Part shown: positions 1 to 7,967 of the stretch, one piece after another | Layout of the letters: each line of letters opens with the position of its first letter | Numbering within the stretch: position 1 is the stretch's first letter | Assembly: GCA_016792685.1 (NCBI GenBank) | Contig: JAEULQ010000127.1 | Span: 1-44,800, forward strand | Direction of reading: 5' to 3' | Source: Tabrizicola sp. | GTDB taxonomy: Bacteria > Pseudomonadota > Alphaproteobacteria > Rhodobacterales > Rhodobacteraceae | DNA: 44,800 nucleotides | Position numbers and translations under genes: made by a program | Notes under the pieces: generated by a model | Database searches by the model: none | What the model was told of the DNA's origin: nothing | Seen by the model: the letters and a program-made list of their open reading frames with translations, nothing else

Positions 1-921
1 TGTCCCGAACGCCCGATCTTCGCAGCGATGAAGCTGGTGGAACGGGAGCTTGGCAAGCACCAGATCGCCGCAGATATCGGCTGCCATCTCTTTGCCAGCC
101 TGCCGCCTTTCGAGATCGGCGGGGCCACGATGGGTTATGGCCTTGGGCCGGCCGCGAACGGGGCGTTTGATGGGGGCGGAGAAAAGCGGCCCGTGGCGAT
201 CATCGGGGACGGCGGATTCTGGCACAATGGGCTGAGTTCTTCGTTCACCAACATGGCCTTCAACAAGTCGGATGGCGTGGCGATCGTGGTCGACAACTAC
301 TATTCGGCCGCGACGGGCGGGCAGGATGTGATGTCCTCGCGTGCCGACAATGCCACCAAGGCCACGAAGAACCCGATTTCCAAGGCCCTGAACGGCATCG
401 GCATCACCTGGGTCCGCCAGATCGACCGGACCTATGATGTGGCGAAGATGCGCGACACGATCCGCGAGGCGCTGACCACGACCGAGAAGGGACCGAAGGT
501 CATTGTCGCCTCGTCGGAATGCATGCTGAACAAGCAGCGGCGGGAAAAGCCTCTGGTGCAACAGGCAATCCGCGAAGGTCGCCGGGTCGAGGCGCCACGC
601 TTTGGCGTGGATGAGGCGATCTGCACGGGCGATCACGCCTGCATCCGACTTTCGGGCTGTCCGTCGCTGTCGCTTAAGAAGCTGGACGATCCCTTGCGGG
701 ACGATCCGGTGGCTTCCATCGACCAAAGCTGCGTCGGCTGCGGCAACTGCGGCGAGGTGGCGGATGCGGCCGTGCTGTGCCCCTCGTTCTATCGCGCCGA
801 CGTCATCCATAACCCGGGCCGGTTCGAGCGGCGCTGGGCAGGTTTCCGCGCCCGAGTGATCGGCTGGCTGCAACGCCGCCGCGATGCCGGGCGGCTTGTC
901 TTCGAGGGAGGCGGCGAATGA
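1..921 (+). CDS. iorA: Indolepyruvate ferredoxin oxidoreductase, alpha subunit (C-terminal part)
   Basis: The frame is open from the first base, so the N-terminus lies outside the window; 306 codons remain. The visible part begins in the C-terminal TPP-binding domain: GDGGFWHNG followed by VVDNYY fits the GDG...N thiamine diphosphate motif. Two ferredoxin-type clusters follow, with cysteines in CTGDHACIRLSGCP and CVGCGNCGEVADAAVLCP. The family oxidatively decarboxylates arylpyruvates such as indolepyruvate to the acyl-CoA, reducing ferredoxin, in aromatic amino acid catabolism. The stop overlaps the start of the next gene (ATGA), so the two subunits are probably translationally coupled. Family assignment is firm; the exact substrate is inferred. 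Confidence 0.9.
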   Translation, partial: CPERPIFAAMKLVERELGKHQIAADIGCHLFASLPPFEIGGATMGYGLGPAANGAFDGGGEKRPVAIIGDGGFWHNGLSSSFTNMAFNKSDGVAIVVDNYYSAATGGQDVMSSRADNATKATKNPISKALNGIGITWVRQIDRTYDVAKMRDTIREALTTTEKGPKVIVASSECMLNKQRREKPLVQQAIREGRRVEAPRFGVDEAICTGDHACIRLSGCPSLSLKKLDDPLRDDPVASIDQSCVGCGNCGEVADAAVLCPSFYRADVIHNPGRFERRWAGFRARVIGWLQRRRDAGRLVFEGGGE

Positions 922-2468
922 CGCTGCATGAGGCGCTTGACCCCCGCCCGCAGGATCCACGGCTGGGTGGCATCATCAAGCTGGCGCTTCTGGCTGTCGG
1001 CGGCCAAGGCGGCGGGGTCCTGACCGGCTGGATCGAGGCGCTGGCCCGGGCCAACGGTTATGCGGCACAGGCGACCTCGGTCGCGGGGGTGGCGCAGCGC
1101 ACCGGGGCGACCGTCTACTATGTCGAGATGGCGCCGGCCGGAGCAGGCAACCCGGTCTTTTCGCTGATGCCGGCGGCGGGGGACGTCGATGTCATGATCA
1201 CCGCCGAGATGATGGAGGCGGGCCGCGCCATCATCCGGGGCTTCGTGACACCGGATCGGACCACGCTCATCACATCGACCCACCGGGCGCTGGCAGTGTC
1301 GGAAAAGATGGTGCCGGGCGACGGAATCGCCAGTTCCGAAGAAGTCATGGCTGCTGCGGAAATCGCGGCCCGGCGGCTGATCGCAGCTGATTTCGAGGCG
1401 CTCGCCTTGGGGGCGGGGTCGGTGATTTCGGCCAGCCTCTTTGGCGCACTGGCCGGGGCCGAAGTCCTGCCCTTCCCGCGTGAGGCCTTTGAGGCGGCGA
1501 TCCGGGCGGGCGGCAAGGGGGTGGAACCCTCGCTGCGCGCCTTTGAGGCGGGTTTCCGAGCTGCGCAGGCTGGGATTGCAAAAGCGCCGCAGGAGCCGGC
1601 GCGTCCGGCCGCCGCCCGAGCGCCCCGCGGCCCGGCCCGCCTGCTGGTCGGCTGGGAAGAGCTTGTCGCGCGGGCGGACCTGCTTCCGGGCGATGCGGCG
1701 GGAATAGCCCGGGCAGGCTTGCAGAAGGTCGTGACCTTCCAGGACCTGGCCTACGGCAGGGCCTACCTCGACCGGGTGGAGGCGCTGGCGGCCATGGACC
1801 GCGCGCCGCACGATCTGACCCGCGAGGCCGCCAAGTATATCGCCAATGCCATGGCCTATGACGACATCATCCGGGTGGCGGATGAAAAGACCCGCACGGG
1901 GCGAAATGGCCGGATTGCCCGCGAGATGGGGGCTTCCGGCGACAAGGTCATGCAGGTGACCGAATTCCTCCACCCCCGCGCAGAAGAGATCGTGTCGCTG
2001 CTGCCCGCCCGGATGGGCGCAGCCTGGGCGGCAAACCCGGCCCGGATGGCCCGGATTGACCGTTGGTTCAACAAGGGGCGGAGGCTTCGGACTGACAGCC
2101 TGCGCGGCTTCCTGATGCTTTATGTTCTGGGCGGGCTGAAAGGCTGGCGGCTGAATACGCTGCGCCACGCCGAGGAAATGGCTCATCTGGACCGCTGGCT
2201 TGGCATTGCCACGGGATACCTGCCCGCCAACTACGATCTGGCGGTCGAAGTGCTGCGCTGCCGCCGCCTGGTGAAGGGCTATTCCGACACCCATGCCCGG
2301 GGCCTGTCGAAGTTCGACCGCGTGTTGGCGGCAGTCGCGCTGGTGAAGGATCGACCCGACGCGGCCGACTGGGCCCGACGCCTGCGCGAAGCGGCGCTGA
2401 AGGATGAAGCGGGTACTGCCTTGGACGGCGCGATCCGCACCATCGAAAGCTTTGCAGGCGAAGGGTAA
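918..2468 (+). CDS. iorB: Indolepyruvate oxidoreductase subunit beta (gamma-type domain plus C-terminal extension)
   Basis: 516 aa. Residues ~15-200 form the pyruvate-ferredoxin-oxidoreductase gamma-type domain, with GGQGGGVLTGW near the start and SVAGVAQRTGATVYY after it, the pattern of IorB. The remaining ~300 residues match the long C-terminal extension (DUF6537 type) of proteobacterial IorB, which short archaeal beta subunits lack. An Ala/Pro/Arg-rich linker (~residues 220-240) separates the two halves. The ATG overlaps the stop of the alpha subunit by 4 bp, so the pair forms one operon. Expected role: partner of the TPP/Fe-S subunit in arylpyruvate oxidation in the cytoplasm. Confidence 0.88.
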   Translation: MTLHEALDPRPQDPRLGGIIKLALLAVGGQGGGVLTGWIEALARANGYAAQATSVAGVAQRTGATVYYVEMAPAGAGNPVFSLMPAAGDVDVMITAEMMEAGRAIIRGFVTPDRTTLITSTHRALAVSEKMVPGDGIASSEEVMAAAEIAARRLIAADFEALALGAGSVISASLFGALAGAEVLPFPREAFEAAIRAGGKGVEPSLRAFEAGFRAAQAGIAKAPQEPARPAAARAPRGPARLLVGWEELVARADLLPGDAAGIARAGLQKVVTFQDLAYGRAYLDRVEALAAMDRAPHDLTREAAKYIANAMAYDDIIRVADEKTRTGRNGRIAREMGASGDKVMQVTEFLHPRAEEIVSLLPARMGAAWAANPARMARIDRWFNKGRRLRTDSLRGFLMLYVLGGLKGWRLNTLRHAEEMAHLDRWLGIATGYLPANYDLAVEVLRCRRLVKGYSDTHARGLSKFDRVLAAVALVKDRPDAADWARRLREAALKDEAGTALDGAIRTIESFAGEG

Positions 2469-2489
2469 GAAGGCCTGGCCGGGAGGGGG

Positions 2490-3194
2490 CTACCGAACCC
2501 GGCGGATGCCTTCGGGGATGATCTGCTGGGCGATACCGGCAAGTACAAGGTAAAGCGAGCTTAAGACCAGCAGCCATTTTGCAACCGGCCCTTCCTGAAA
2601 GTCCCACCAGGCCGCCCATCCGGCCAGTGCGATCCAGGCTATGCAGACGGCCAGCGAGATTTCGTACCAGCGGCTGGTACGGACCGGGTGGATGAACTTG
2701 AGATTGGTGAACATCGTGACGGTGAGCAGGATCACGACCAGAAGGATCACTGTCTGGTTCGGCTGGGTCGCGAACAGGACGAGGACGACCATGTTCCAGC
2801 AGGCCGGAAAGCCGGCAAAGCTCTTGTCCTTGGTCTTCATCCGTGTATCGGCGAAATAGACGACCGACCCGTAGCAGATCACGATGATCGCCAGCCAGCC
2901 GGTCCAGCCGGACAGAAGCCCGGACTTGAACAGCGCAAAGGCCGGAATGAAGACATAGGTCAGATAGTCGACGATCAGGTCCATCAGGACCCCGTCATAG
3001 GTTGGCCAGTTCTTCTGCACATCGAACCGTCGGGCAAGCGGACCGTCGACCCCGTCGACGATCAGCGCCACGACGAGCCAGAGAAACATCAGGCTCCAGT
3101 TTTCTTCGACGGCGGCCAGCATGGCGAACATCGATAGGACCGCCCCGGAGGCGGTGAGGAGATGGACGGACAGAGCTTTCAGGCGTGGGGTCAT
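2490..3194 (-). CDS. pcs: Phosphatidylcholine synthase (CDP-alcohol phosphotransferase family)
   Basis: 234 aa from ATG at 3194; an in-frame TTG at 3212 would add six residues but has no clear ribosome site. The protein is almost entirely hydrophobic helices, as expected for an inner-membrane enzyme. The active-site motif starts at VDGVDGPLARR and fits DGx2ARx12Gx3Dx3D exactly; the 12-residue spacing after AR is the hallmark of Pcs, since most CDP-alcohol transferases have x8. Pcs condenses choline with CDP-diacylglycerol to phosphatidylcholine, using external choline, in Rhizobiales and Rhodobacterales. It lies after xerC on the same strand but beyond a terminator-like hairpin, so it probably has its own promoter. 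Confidence 0.92.
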   Translation of the reverse strand: MTPRLKALSVHLLTASGAVLSMFAMLAAVEENWSLMFLWLVVALIVDGVDGPLARRFDVQKNWPTYDGVLMDLIVDYLTYVFIPAFALFKSGLLSGWTGWLAIIVICYGSVVYFADTRMKTKDKSFAGFPACWNMVVLVLFATQPNQTVILLVVILLTVTMFTNLKFIHPVRTSRWYEISLAVCIAWIALAGWAAWWDFQEGPVAKWLLVLSSLYLVLAGIAQQIIPEGIRRVR

Positions 3195-3230
3195 GCCGAT
3201 TTGATGGCCCAAATTCCGGCAGGGTGCAAC

Positions 3231-3258
3231 AAAAAGCCCGCGTCAAGTCAGGCGCGGG
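3231..3258 (-). terminator. Rho-independent terminator overlapping the xerC stop codon
   Basis: Read on the minus strand, CCCGCG, a 10-base loop and CGCGGG are followed by CTTTTTG. The stem and the run of T give a canonical intrinsic terminator. The xerC stop codon sits in its loop, and the hairpin separates xerC from pcs. Confidence 0.65.
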
Positions 3259-4186
3259 GATGGGCTTTCTCGTAGACCTCCATCAAGCGCGCGGCGTCCA
3301 CCGCCGTATAGGCCTGGGTAGTGGACAGCGAGGCATGGCCCAGAAGCTCCTGAATGGCGCGGAGGTCACCACCGGCGGAAAGGAGATGCGTTGCGAAACT
3401 GTGGCGCAGCGCATGGGGCGTGGCGGTCGCGGGGAGACCGAGGCGATGGCGCGCCCGCTCCATCGCGGACTGGATCAGACGCGCGTTCAACGCTCCACCG
3501 CGCGCGCCGCGAAACAGGGGGTCGGCAGGGCCGAGATCGAAGGGGCAGAGCGCGACGTAGGCGGCGACCGCCTCGGCCGCCGCAGGGATCACCGGAACGG
3601 GGCGGGTCTTGCCGCCCTTGCCGGTGATGCGCAGGGTCGAGGGCAGGGGATGATCCGCGCCGGTCAGCGACAGGGCCTCGGATATCCGCAGGCCAAGTCC
3701 GTAAAGCAGCGTGGCGATCGCCGTATCGCGAGCCCGGATCCAGTCTTCCCGGGCGTCCTCGCCGATCTCGCCCAGAATCGCGGCGGCCCCGTCCTCGGAA
3801 AGCGGTCTTGGCAACTTGCGGCGGAACTTGGGGCCACGGGCGGACAGGACGGTGGTGGCGTCGGTGCCGGTCCGGTCCGCTGCCCAGGCGGTGAACCCCT
3901 TTACCGCAGAAAGTGCACGGGCCAAGGAGCGCGCCGAAAGACCCCGGCTCCGCTCATCTGCCATCCAGGCGCGGAGGTCGGACTGGTTGGTGGCGGCGAC
4001 CGAGGCAATGCCGTCGGCCCCACCGCGATGATTTGCCAGGAATTTCAGATAGCGCGCGACATCACGGCGATAGGCCTCGACTGTATTCGCCGCCGCTCCC
4101 TCCAGAGCCGCAAGCTGGGCCAGCCATTGCGACAGGGCAGCGCCGAGAGCCGGCGCCAGGAACGGATCGTCCGTCAGCCCAGCCAC
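3248..4186 (-). CDS. xerC: Tyrosine recombinase XerC
   Basis: 312 aa, normal length for XerC/XerD. The N-terminal SAM-like core-binding domain covers ~residues 15-105 and the catalytic domain ~130-305. Catalytic residues are visible: Arg167 (GLGLRISEAL), a Lys in ITGKGGK (~190), His258 and Arg261 (PHALRHSFATHLL), His284 (LLGHASLSTTQ) and Tyr293 (QAYT). XerC with XerD resolves chromosome dimers at dif during division. Its start overlaps the end of the upstream DUF484 gene by 13 bp, the same DUF484-xerC pairing as in Escherichia coli. XerC rather than XerD is inferred from this neighbourhood. Confidence 0.92.
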   Translation of the reverse strand: MAGLTDDPFLAPALGAALSQWLAQLAALEGAAANTVEAYRRDVARYLKFLANHRGGADGIASVAATNQSDLRAWMADERSRGLSARSLARALSAVKGFTAWAADRTGTDATTVLSARGPKFRRKLPRPLSEDGAAAILGEIGEDAREDWIRARDTAIATLLYGLGLRISEALSLTGADHPLPSTLRITGKGGKTRPVPVIPAAAEAVAAYVALCPFDLGPADPLFRGARGGALNARLIQSAMERARHRLGLPATATPHALRHSFATHLLSAGGDLRAIQELLGHASLSTTQAYTAVDAARLMEVYEKAHPRA

Positions 4187-4899
4187 CGGCGCATCGTCCG
4201 CTCGAAGGTGCCCGCAAAGAAGGCGAGCAGGTCAGTGCCATGCGTGGACTTGAACTGGCTTGGGTCTTCCGAGGCAAAGACCAGCATGCCCGGAAGACGG
4301 CCCGGACCAAGGTCGAGCTTCATGAGCGCCTCGGACTGGAAGTCGGTGGCGCGTTCGCCGTAGAGCGTGGGGGCGAGCGAAGTGATGGCGCGGAGGACGA
4401 CGGCGCGGCCGGGGCCATTGCGGCCGTTGGTCAGATAGTTGCCGACAAAGCCGCGGGGGGCGACTTGCAGCACCTCACCCAGGCGGCGGAGGGTTGGGTC
4501 GTTGTCGCCATCCTCCTGCACGGTTTCCAGCACCAGACGGACAAGATCGACCCGCAGGATCTGGGCGACGTCATCAGTCAAAGCCTTGATAAAGGCCTCG
4601 AAATTCGTGGGTTCCAGCAGCTGCAGCACGGCCCGGTGGATCTGGTTGGTCCCGGCCAGGTTCTCATAGGCCGCCGCGATGACGGAGCGGTGAGTGTCTT
4701 CCAGCCGGTCGAGACGGGTTTCGAGGCGTTTCATCGCAACACCCCGCAAATCGACGATATTCTGTCCCAGGGCCCGTTCGTTCGCAGCAACCAGCGCGTT
4801 CATCACGTCGCGGTCTTCCAAGATCCGTTCCGGCTCGGCAAGGATCCGGTCGCGCAGGTCAGGTTCGATCATCTGTGCCTTGGCTGTTTTGGTCAGCAT
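4174..4899 (-). CDS. DUF484 family protein
   Basis: 241 aa with a GAF-like fold expected from the family. The N-terminus (LRDRILAEPERILEDRDVMNALV) and the mid part predicted as coiled coil (residues ~35-85) match DUF484 proteins, which occur next to xerC in many proteobacteria. Function is not established. It overlaps xerC by 13 bp and is almost certainly co-transcribed and translationally coupled with it. Upstream lies a TATAGT hexamer (4908-4913, minus strand) only about 10 bases from the ATG and then a 22-bp palindrome. If that hexamer is the -10 box, the messenger would be nearly leaderless. Start chosen at the first ATG. Confidence 0.8.
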   Translation of the reverse strand: MLTKTAKAQMIEPDLRDRILAEPERILEDRDVMNALVAANERALGQNIVDLRGVAMKRLETRLDRLEDTHRSVIAAAYENLAGTNQIHRAVLQLLEPTNFEAFIKALTDDVAQILRVDLVRLVLETVQEDGDNDPTLRRLGEVLQVAPRGFVGNYLTNGRNGPGRAVVLRAITSLAPTLYGERATDFQSEALMKLDLGPGRLPGMLVFASEDPSQFKSTHGTDLLAFFAGTFERTMRRWLG

Positions 4900-4929
4900 T
4901 TCCGGGGACTATATGCCGAAGCTCATCCG

Positions 4930-4951
4930 TTTGGCGACAGGTTTCGCCAAA
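4930..4951. promoter_or_regulatory. 22-bp palindrome upstream of the DUF484-xerC operon
   Basis: TTTGGCGA and TCGCCAAA are perfect 8-base inverted arms separated by six bases. No run of T follows, so an operator is more likely than a terminator. It lies about 17 bases upstream of a TATAGT hexamer that precedes DUF484. The binding protein is unknown. Confidence 0.4.
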
Positions 4952-5130
4952 AGGCTGGCTCCGATGGCCTTCCTGCAACAGCGCCCCCCAGCACCCCCGG
5001 CCCGCAAGCTTGACGCAGGCCTGGTCCGGCCTGGAGCCGTGCCTTCGCTTGATCTTCATTCGGTCGCCACGCCCGTTGGCGTCCGACAAGGCTGTGGAAG
5101 CCGTGCAACCTTGAGCGAGGTTGGAGGCAG

Positions 5131-5345
5131 TCAAGTAGAGGGCGAGATGGGTCCGACCTTGATCGGCCGGTCGACGCCGACGGCCAAGCAAAGCTTACCC
5201 ACTGCGGTCCGCACCTCGGCGACGTCGATATCGAAGACGCCGATGGGGTAGCGATTGAAGTTCTGACGCCTGGGTTTGTCGCCTTCAATATCCGGCAATA
5301 CGGTCATGTTCTCGCGTTGAAGATCAATGAGCCTGCAGCCTGGCC
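5131..5345 (-). pseudogene. IS481-family transposase relic (internal fragment)
   Basis: The 452-base gap between DUF484 and the LysR gene holds no intact gene. On the minus strand one frame, ending at a TGA at 5131, reads LPDIEGDKPRRQNFNRY and then PIGVFDIDVAEVRTAVGKL and LAVGVDRP. This matches the middle of IS481-type DDE transposases around the first catalytic Asp (typical form EGDKPKRQKF...HIDIAEV...AIDRTSKF). The N-terminal helix-turn-helix part and everything after DRP-like sequence are missing, and no terminal inverted repeats were found. The fragment starts right beside the stop of the LysR gene. I read it as the scar of an old insertion. Family call is from memory of the motif, without alignment. 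Confidence 0.6.
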
Positions 5346-5351
5346 CGACGC

Positions 5352-6311
5352 CTACTGCTCGGGTCGGGCCCGCTCGATGACCCTGATACCAAGCAAGGAA
5401 AGCTCATCCAGAATTGTGGACTGGTAGGCCTGAACCGCCGTTCGCAACCAGTGTTCAAAGCGGCGGGCAGCTTTGCTTCGCTCGGGGATGAGCGGCGAGA
5501 AAAGTGAATAGGTTTGCGCGCTCAACAGCCCGACCTTGAAGGGGATGGTCAACTGCTTCTGCCGGATCAGGGGCATGTTCAGGAAACTGTCGCCAATCGC
5601 GATTCCGCCGCCAGAGGCCGCTGCAGACATGCAAAGGTTGGTCTCATTGAACAAGGTCCGCTGCCGTGTCGGACCGGGGTCAAGCCCGGCATTGGCGCAG
5701 AAATCCTCCCAGATGTCGTAGTTGGCGTCCACCAACTGCGGAGCTTCGGTCAAGTCCAGTCCAGTGCGAAGGTAGCGGTCGACCAGATCTGGCGCACAGA
5801 CCGGCAGGTCTACCCAGCGGCACAATTCGGACTGGCCAAGGCCAGGCGGCACCATGGGGTTTTCAGGCCCGTAGAAAATGCGGAAGTCAAAGGTCTCTTC
5901 CAGCCGGAAATTGCCGTTCCGCTCGGCGGTGATCTCTACCGAGATGCCGGGATTGCCCACAAGAAACGCGCCTACCTGCCCGGCCAGCCAACTGGTGGCA
6001 AAGTCGCGGCAGACCAGGACGCGGACCCTTTCGCCCTGAGCTGCACGCCGTGCCACGCTTTCTACCGATGCCGAGATCAGGTCGAAGGCCTGCCGCAGCC
6101 CTGCGTGCAGCTCACTACCAGCCGCCGTAAGGGAAATGCGGTTGCCGTCGCGGTACAGAAGCGGGCAAGCCAGATCGCGCTCCAGCAAGGCGACTTGTTT
6201 GCTGATCGCAGGGCGAGTGACGTTCAGTTCGGCCGCCGCAACAGACACGCTTCCATGGCGTGCGACGGCCTCGAAGGCGCGCAGAGCCGTCAAGGATCGC
6301 CACCGTCGCAT
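5352..6311 (-). CDS. LysR-family transcriptional regulator (GcvA-like)
   Basis: 319 aa from ATG at 6311; an in-frame TTG lies one codon upstream. Residues ~5-65 form the winged helix-turn-helix (LRAFEAVARHGSVSVAAAELNVTRPAISKQV), followed by a periplasmic-binding-protein-like effector domain from ~90 to 300. It is divergent from the binding-protein gene at 6425 with a 113-base spacer, the classic arrangement of a LysR activator and its target operon. It probably controls the cluster 6425-11723 in response to its substrate or an intermediate. The 3' end abuts a transposase relic, and the C-terminal tail (after ~residue 300) may have been altered by that event. Confidence 0.9.
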   Translation of the reverse strand: MRRWRSLTALRAFEAVARHGSVSVAAAELNVTRPAISKQVALLERDLACPLLYRDGNRISLTAAGSELHAGLRQAFDLISASVESVARRAAQGERVRVLVCRDFATSWLAGQVGAFLVGNPGISVEITAERNGNFRLEETFDFRIFYGPENPMVPPGLGQSELCRWVDLPVCAPDLVDRYLRTGLDLTEAPQLVDANYDIWEDFCANAGLDPGPTRQRTLFNETNLCMSAAASGGGIAIGDSFLNMPLIRQKQLTIPFKVGLLSAQTYSLFSPLIPERSKAARRFEHWLRTAVQAYQSTILDELSLLGIRVIERARPEQ

Positions 6312-6350
6312 CAATTGCCTTCCGTATCCTCAGGTGACGGTAACGGAATA

Positions 6351-6374
6351 AAAGCCACTTGTCACTTGGGCTTT
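6351..6374. promoter_or_regulatory. Candidate LysR operator in the divergent promoter region
   Basis: AAAGCC and GGCTTT are inverted arms with a 12-base spacer, located between the LysR start and the binding-protein start. The size and the T/A-ended dyad fit LysR binding sites loosely. It is the only clear dyad in this spacer. Assignment is by position and symmetry only. Confidence 0.35.
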
Positions 6375-6424
6375 GGTGCGACCAACATCCTGTTTTATGC
6401 AATTGTTCACTTGCGGGGCAGGAA

Positions 6425-7525
6425 ATGAAGTTAACCAGACGCGCGACCTTGAGCGGCTTGGCCGGCGGCCTTGCCCTGCCTTTTGTTCGTCCTTCCTACG
6501 CTCAAGCCAAGACGGTGAACATCTACAGTTGGGCCGAGTACATCGGCGAAACGACCCTGGCCGATTTCGAAGCCGCCACAGGCATTGCTCCGGTCTACGA
6601 CACCTATTCGACCTATGAAGAGGGCGAAGCAAAGCTTCTGGCGGGGCAGACCGGCTATGATGTGGTCGATGTCGCGGGCCGGTCCATGCCGATGCTGCTG
6701 GCAGTGGGTGTCTTCGACGAACTTGACCGCAGCCAACTGCCACTTTGGAGCAATCTTGACCCCGAGCTTCTGAAGATCCTCGAGCCCTGGGATCCAGGCC
6801 TGAAACACTCGGCACCCTATATGTGGGGTTCGGTTGGGTTTTCCTTCAACGCCGACATGGTGAAGGAGCGCATCCCGGATGCAGATTTTGCGGACCTTGG
6901 CCTGATCTTCAAGCCCGAGAACGCCGCCCTTTTGGCTGACTGCGGCCTGTCCATCCATGACAGCCCGCGCGACATTGTGCCCATGTTGTTGAAATACCTG
7001 GGCGAAGACCCGGACACGACCGACATCTCGAAGTACCAGATGGTGGTCGACCTTTTCAAACCGATCCGGGAACACATCGTCGCTTTCGACAACGAACAGT
7101 ACCTGACCCTGCTGCCCAATGAGGAGATCTGTGTCGCAAACACCTGGTCCGGGGATTATGCCGTCGCCAAGGCACGTGCGGCAGAGGCCGGTCTGGACCT
7201 GAACCTCGTCTATGCTGTGCCAAAGACCGGCGCACCCCTGTGGTTTGACGTGATGTGCATTCCCAAGGATGCGCCGAACAAGGCCAATGCGCATGCGTTC
7301 CTGAACTTCCTGATGCAGCCCGAAGTGATTGCGGCCTGTACCAATTTCATCGGCTATGCCAATGCCAACAAGGCGGCGAATGCCTTTGTCGATCCGGCGG
7401 TTCTTGCTGACCCTGCGATCTATCCCGACGCCGAGACGATCGGGCGGCTTTGGGCCCCGAAGGCCCTTACCCCCGAGCAAGAACGTGCGCTGACCCGTGT
7501 CTTCCAAGAGATCAAGTCTGGTTGA
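6425..7525 (+). CDS. Extracellular substrate-binding protein, PotD/PotF (polyamine) type, Tat-exported
   Basis: 366 aa from ATG at 6425, preceded by GGGGCAGGAA. The N-terminus KLTRRATLSGLAGGLALP is a twin-arginine signal, with likely cleavage after the SYAQA region. The mature protein starts VNIYSWAEYIGETTLADFEAATG, the usual opening of spermidine/putrescine-type binding proteins, and includes YDVVDVAGR and NTWSGDYAVAKA. It should capture a small cationic or amine compound in the periplasm for an ABC importer. No permease or ATPase gene is nearby, so it must use components encoded elsewhere or act as a sensor. It heads a run of co-oriented catabolic genes. The ligand is not known. Confidence 0.87.
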   Translation: MKLTRRATLSGLAGGLALPFVRPSYAQAKTVNIYSWAEYIGETTLADFEAATGIAPVYDTYSTYEEGEAKLLAGQTGYDVVDVAGRSMPMLLAVGVFDELDRSQLPLWSNLDPELLKILEPWDPGLKHSAPYMWGSVGFSFNADMVKERIPDADFADLGLIFKPENAALLADCGLSIHDSPRDIVPMLLKYLGEDPDTTDISKYQMVVDLFKPIREHIVAFDNEQYLTLLPNEEICVANTWSGDYAVAKARAAEAGLDLNLVYAVPKTGAPLWFDVMCIPKDAPNKANAHAFLNFLMQPEVIAACTNFIGYANANKAANAFVDPAVLADPAIYPDAETIGRLWAPKALTPEQERALTRVFQEIKSG

Positions 7526-7607
7526 TCCCAAGCGGCAGGCGCCCATTTGCCATTCGGCCTGCCACGCGGGTCGAATGGCCGTTTCAACCTCAGCAAGGCC
7601 TTCCAAA

Positions 7608-7967
7608 ATGCCCGATCCGATCACCTTTTCCGCCACCGGCCCCGGTGACTTTCTCAGCGCACCGTCCCTCCCCCTGCCGACCGCCAAGCTGATCGAGGGG
7701 CAGCCCCTTGGCCTGGACCACGCCTATTTCACCCGCCCCGAGGCCAAATTGAAGGTCGGCATCTGGCGGTCGTCTGCCTATACAGAATGGTACGACAGCT
7801 ATCCCTGCGATGAATTCATGGTGGTTCTGGAAGGCGAAGTCACCGTTGAAAATGACAGTTTTTCCGCTACTTACGGGCCGGGCTCAGCCTTTCTCATTCC
7901 AAAAGGGTTTCAAGGATACTGGCGTCAACCGGTGGCGATGCTGAAATACTACGCCATCATCGAGTAA
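7608..7967 (+). CDS. Cupin-domain protein (DUF861 / ureidoglycine aminohydrolase-like)
   Basis: 119 aa if started at ATG 7608 (MPDPITFSATG); a start at 7575 would add 11 residues. A single cupin barrel is seen in YDSYPCDEFMVVLEGEVTVE and GPGSAFLIPKGFQGYW, matching the cupin_3 (DUF861) type. The metal ligands of the canonical motif are incomplete, since the usual first HxH is replaced by YDSYPCDE, so catalysis is uncertain. It follows the binding-protein gene by 82 bp and is joined to the GMC oxidoreductase with its stop directly before the next start. It probably belongs to the same catabolic operon, as an accessory enzyme or a binding protein. Confidence 0.8.
   Translation: MPDPITFSATGPGDFLSAPSLPLPTAKLIEGQPLGLDHAYFTRPEAKLKVGIWRSSAYTEWYDSYPCDEFMVVLEGEVTVENDSFSATYGPGSAFLIPKGFQGYWRQPVAMLKYYAIIE

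Noticed and set aside
789-2294. 501-aa open frame on the minus strand
   Set aside because: It is antisense to iorB, made of Arg/Gly/Pro/His-rich sequence with no motif, while iorB shows clear family motifs.
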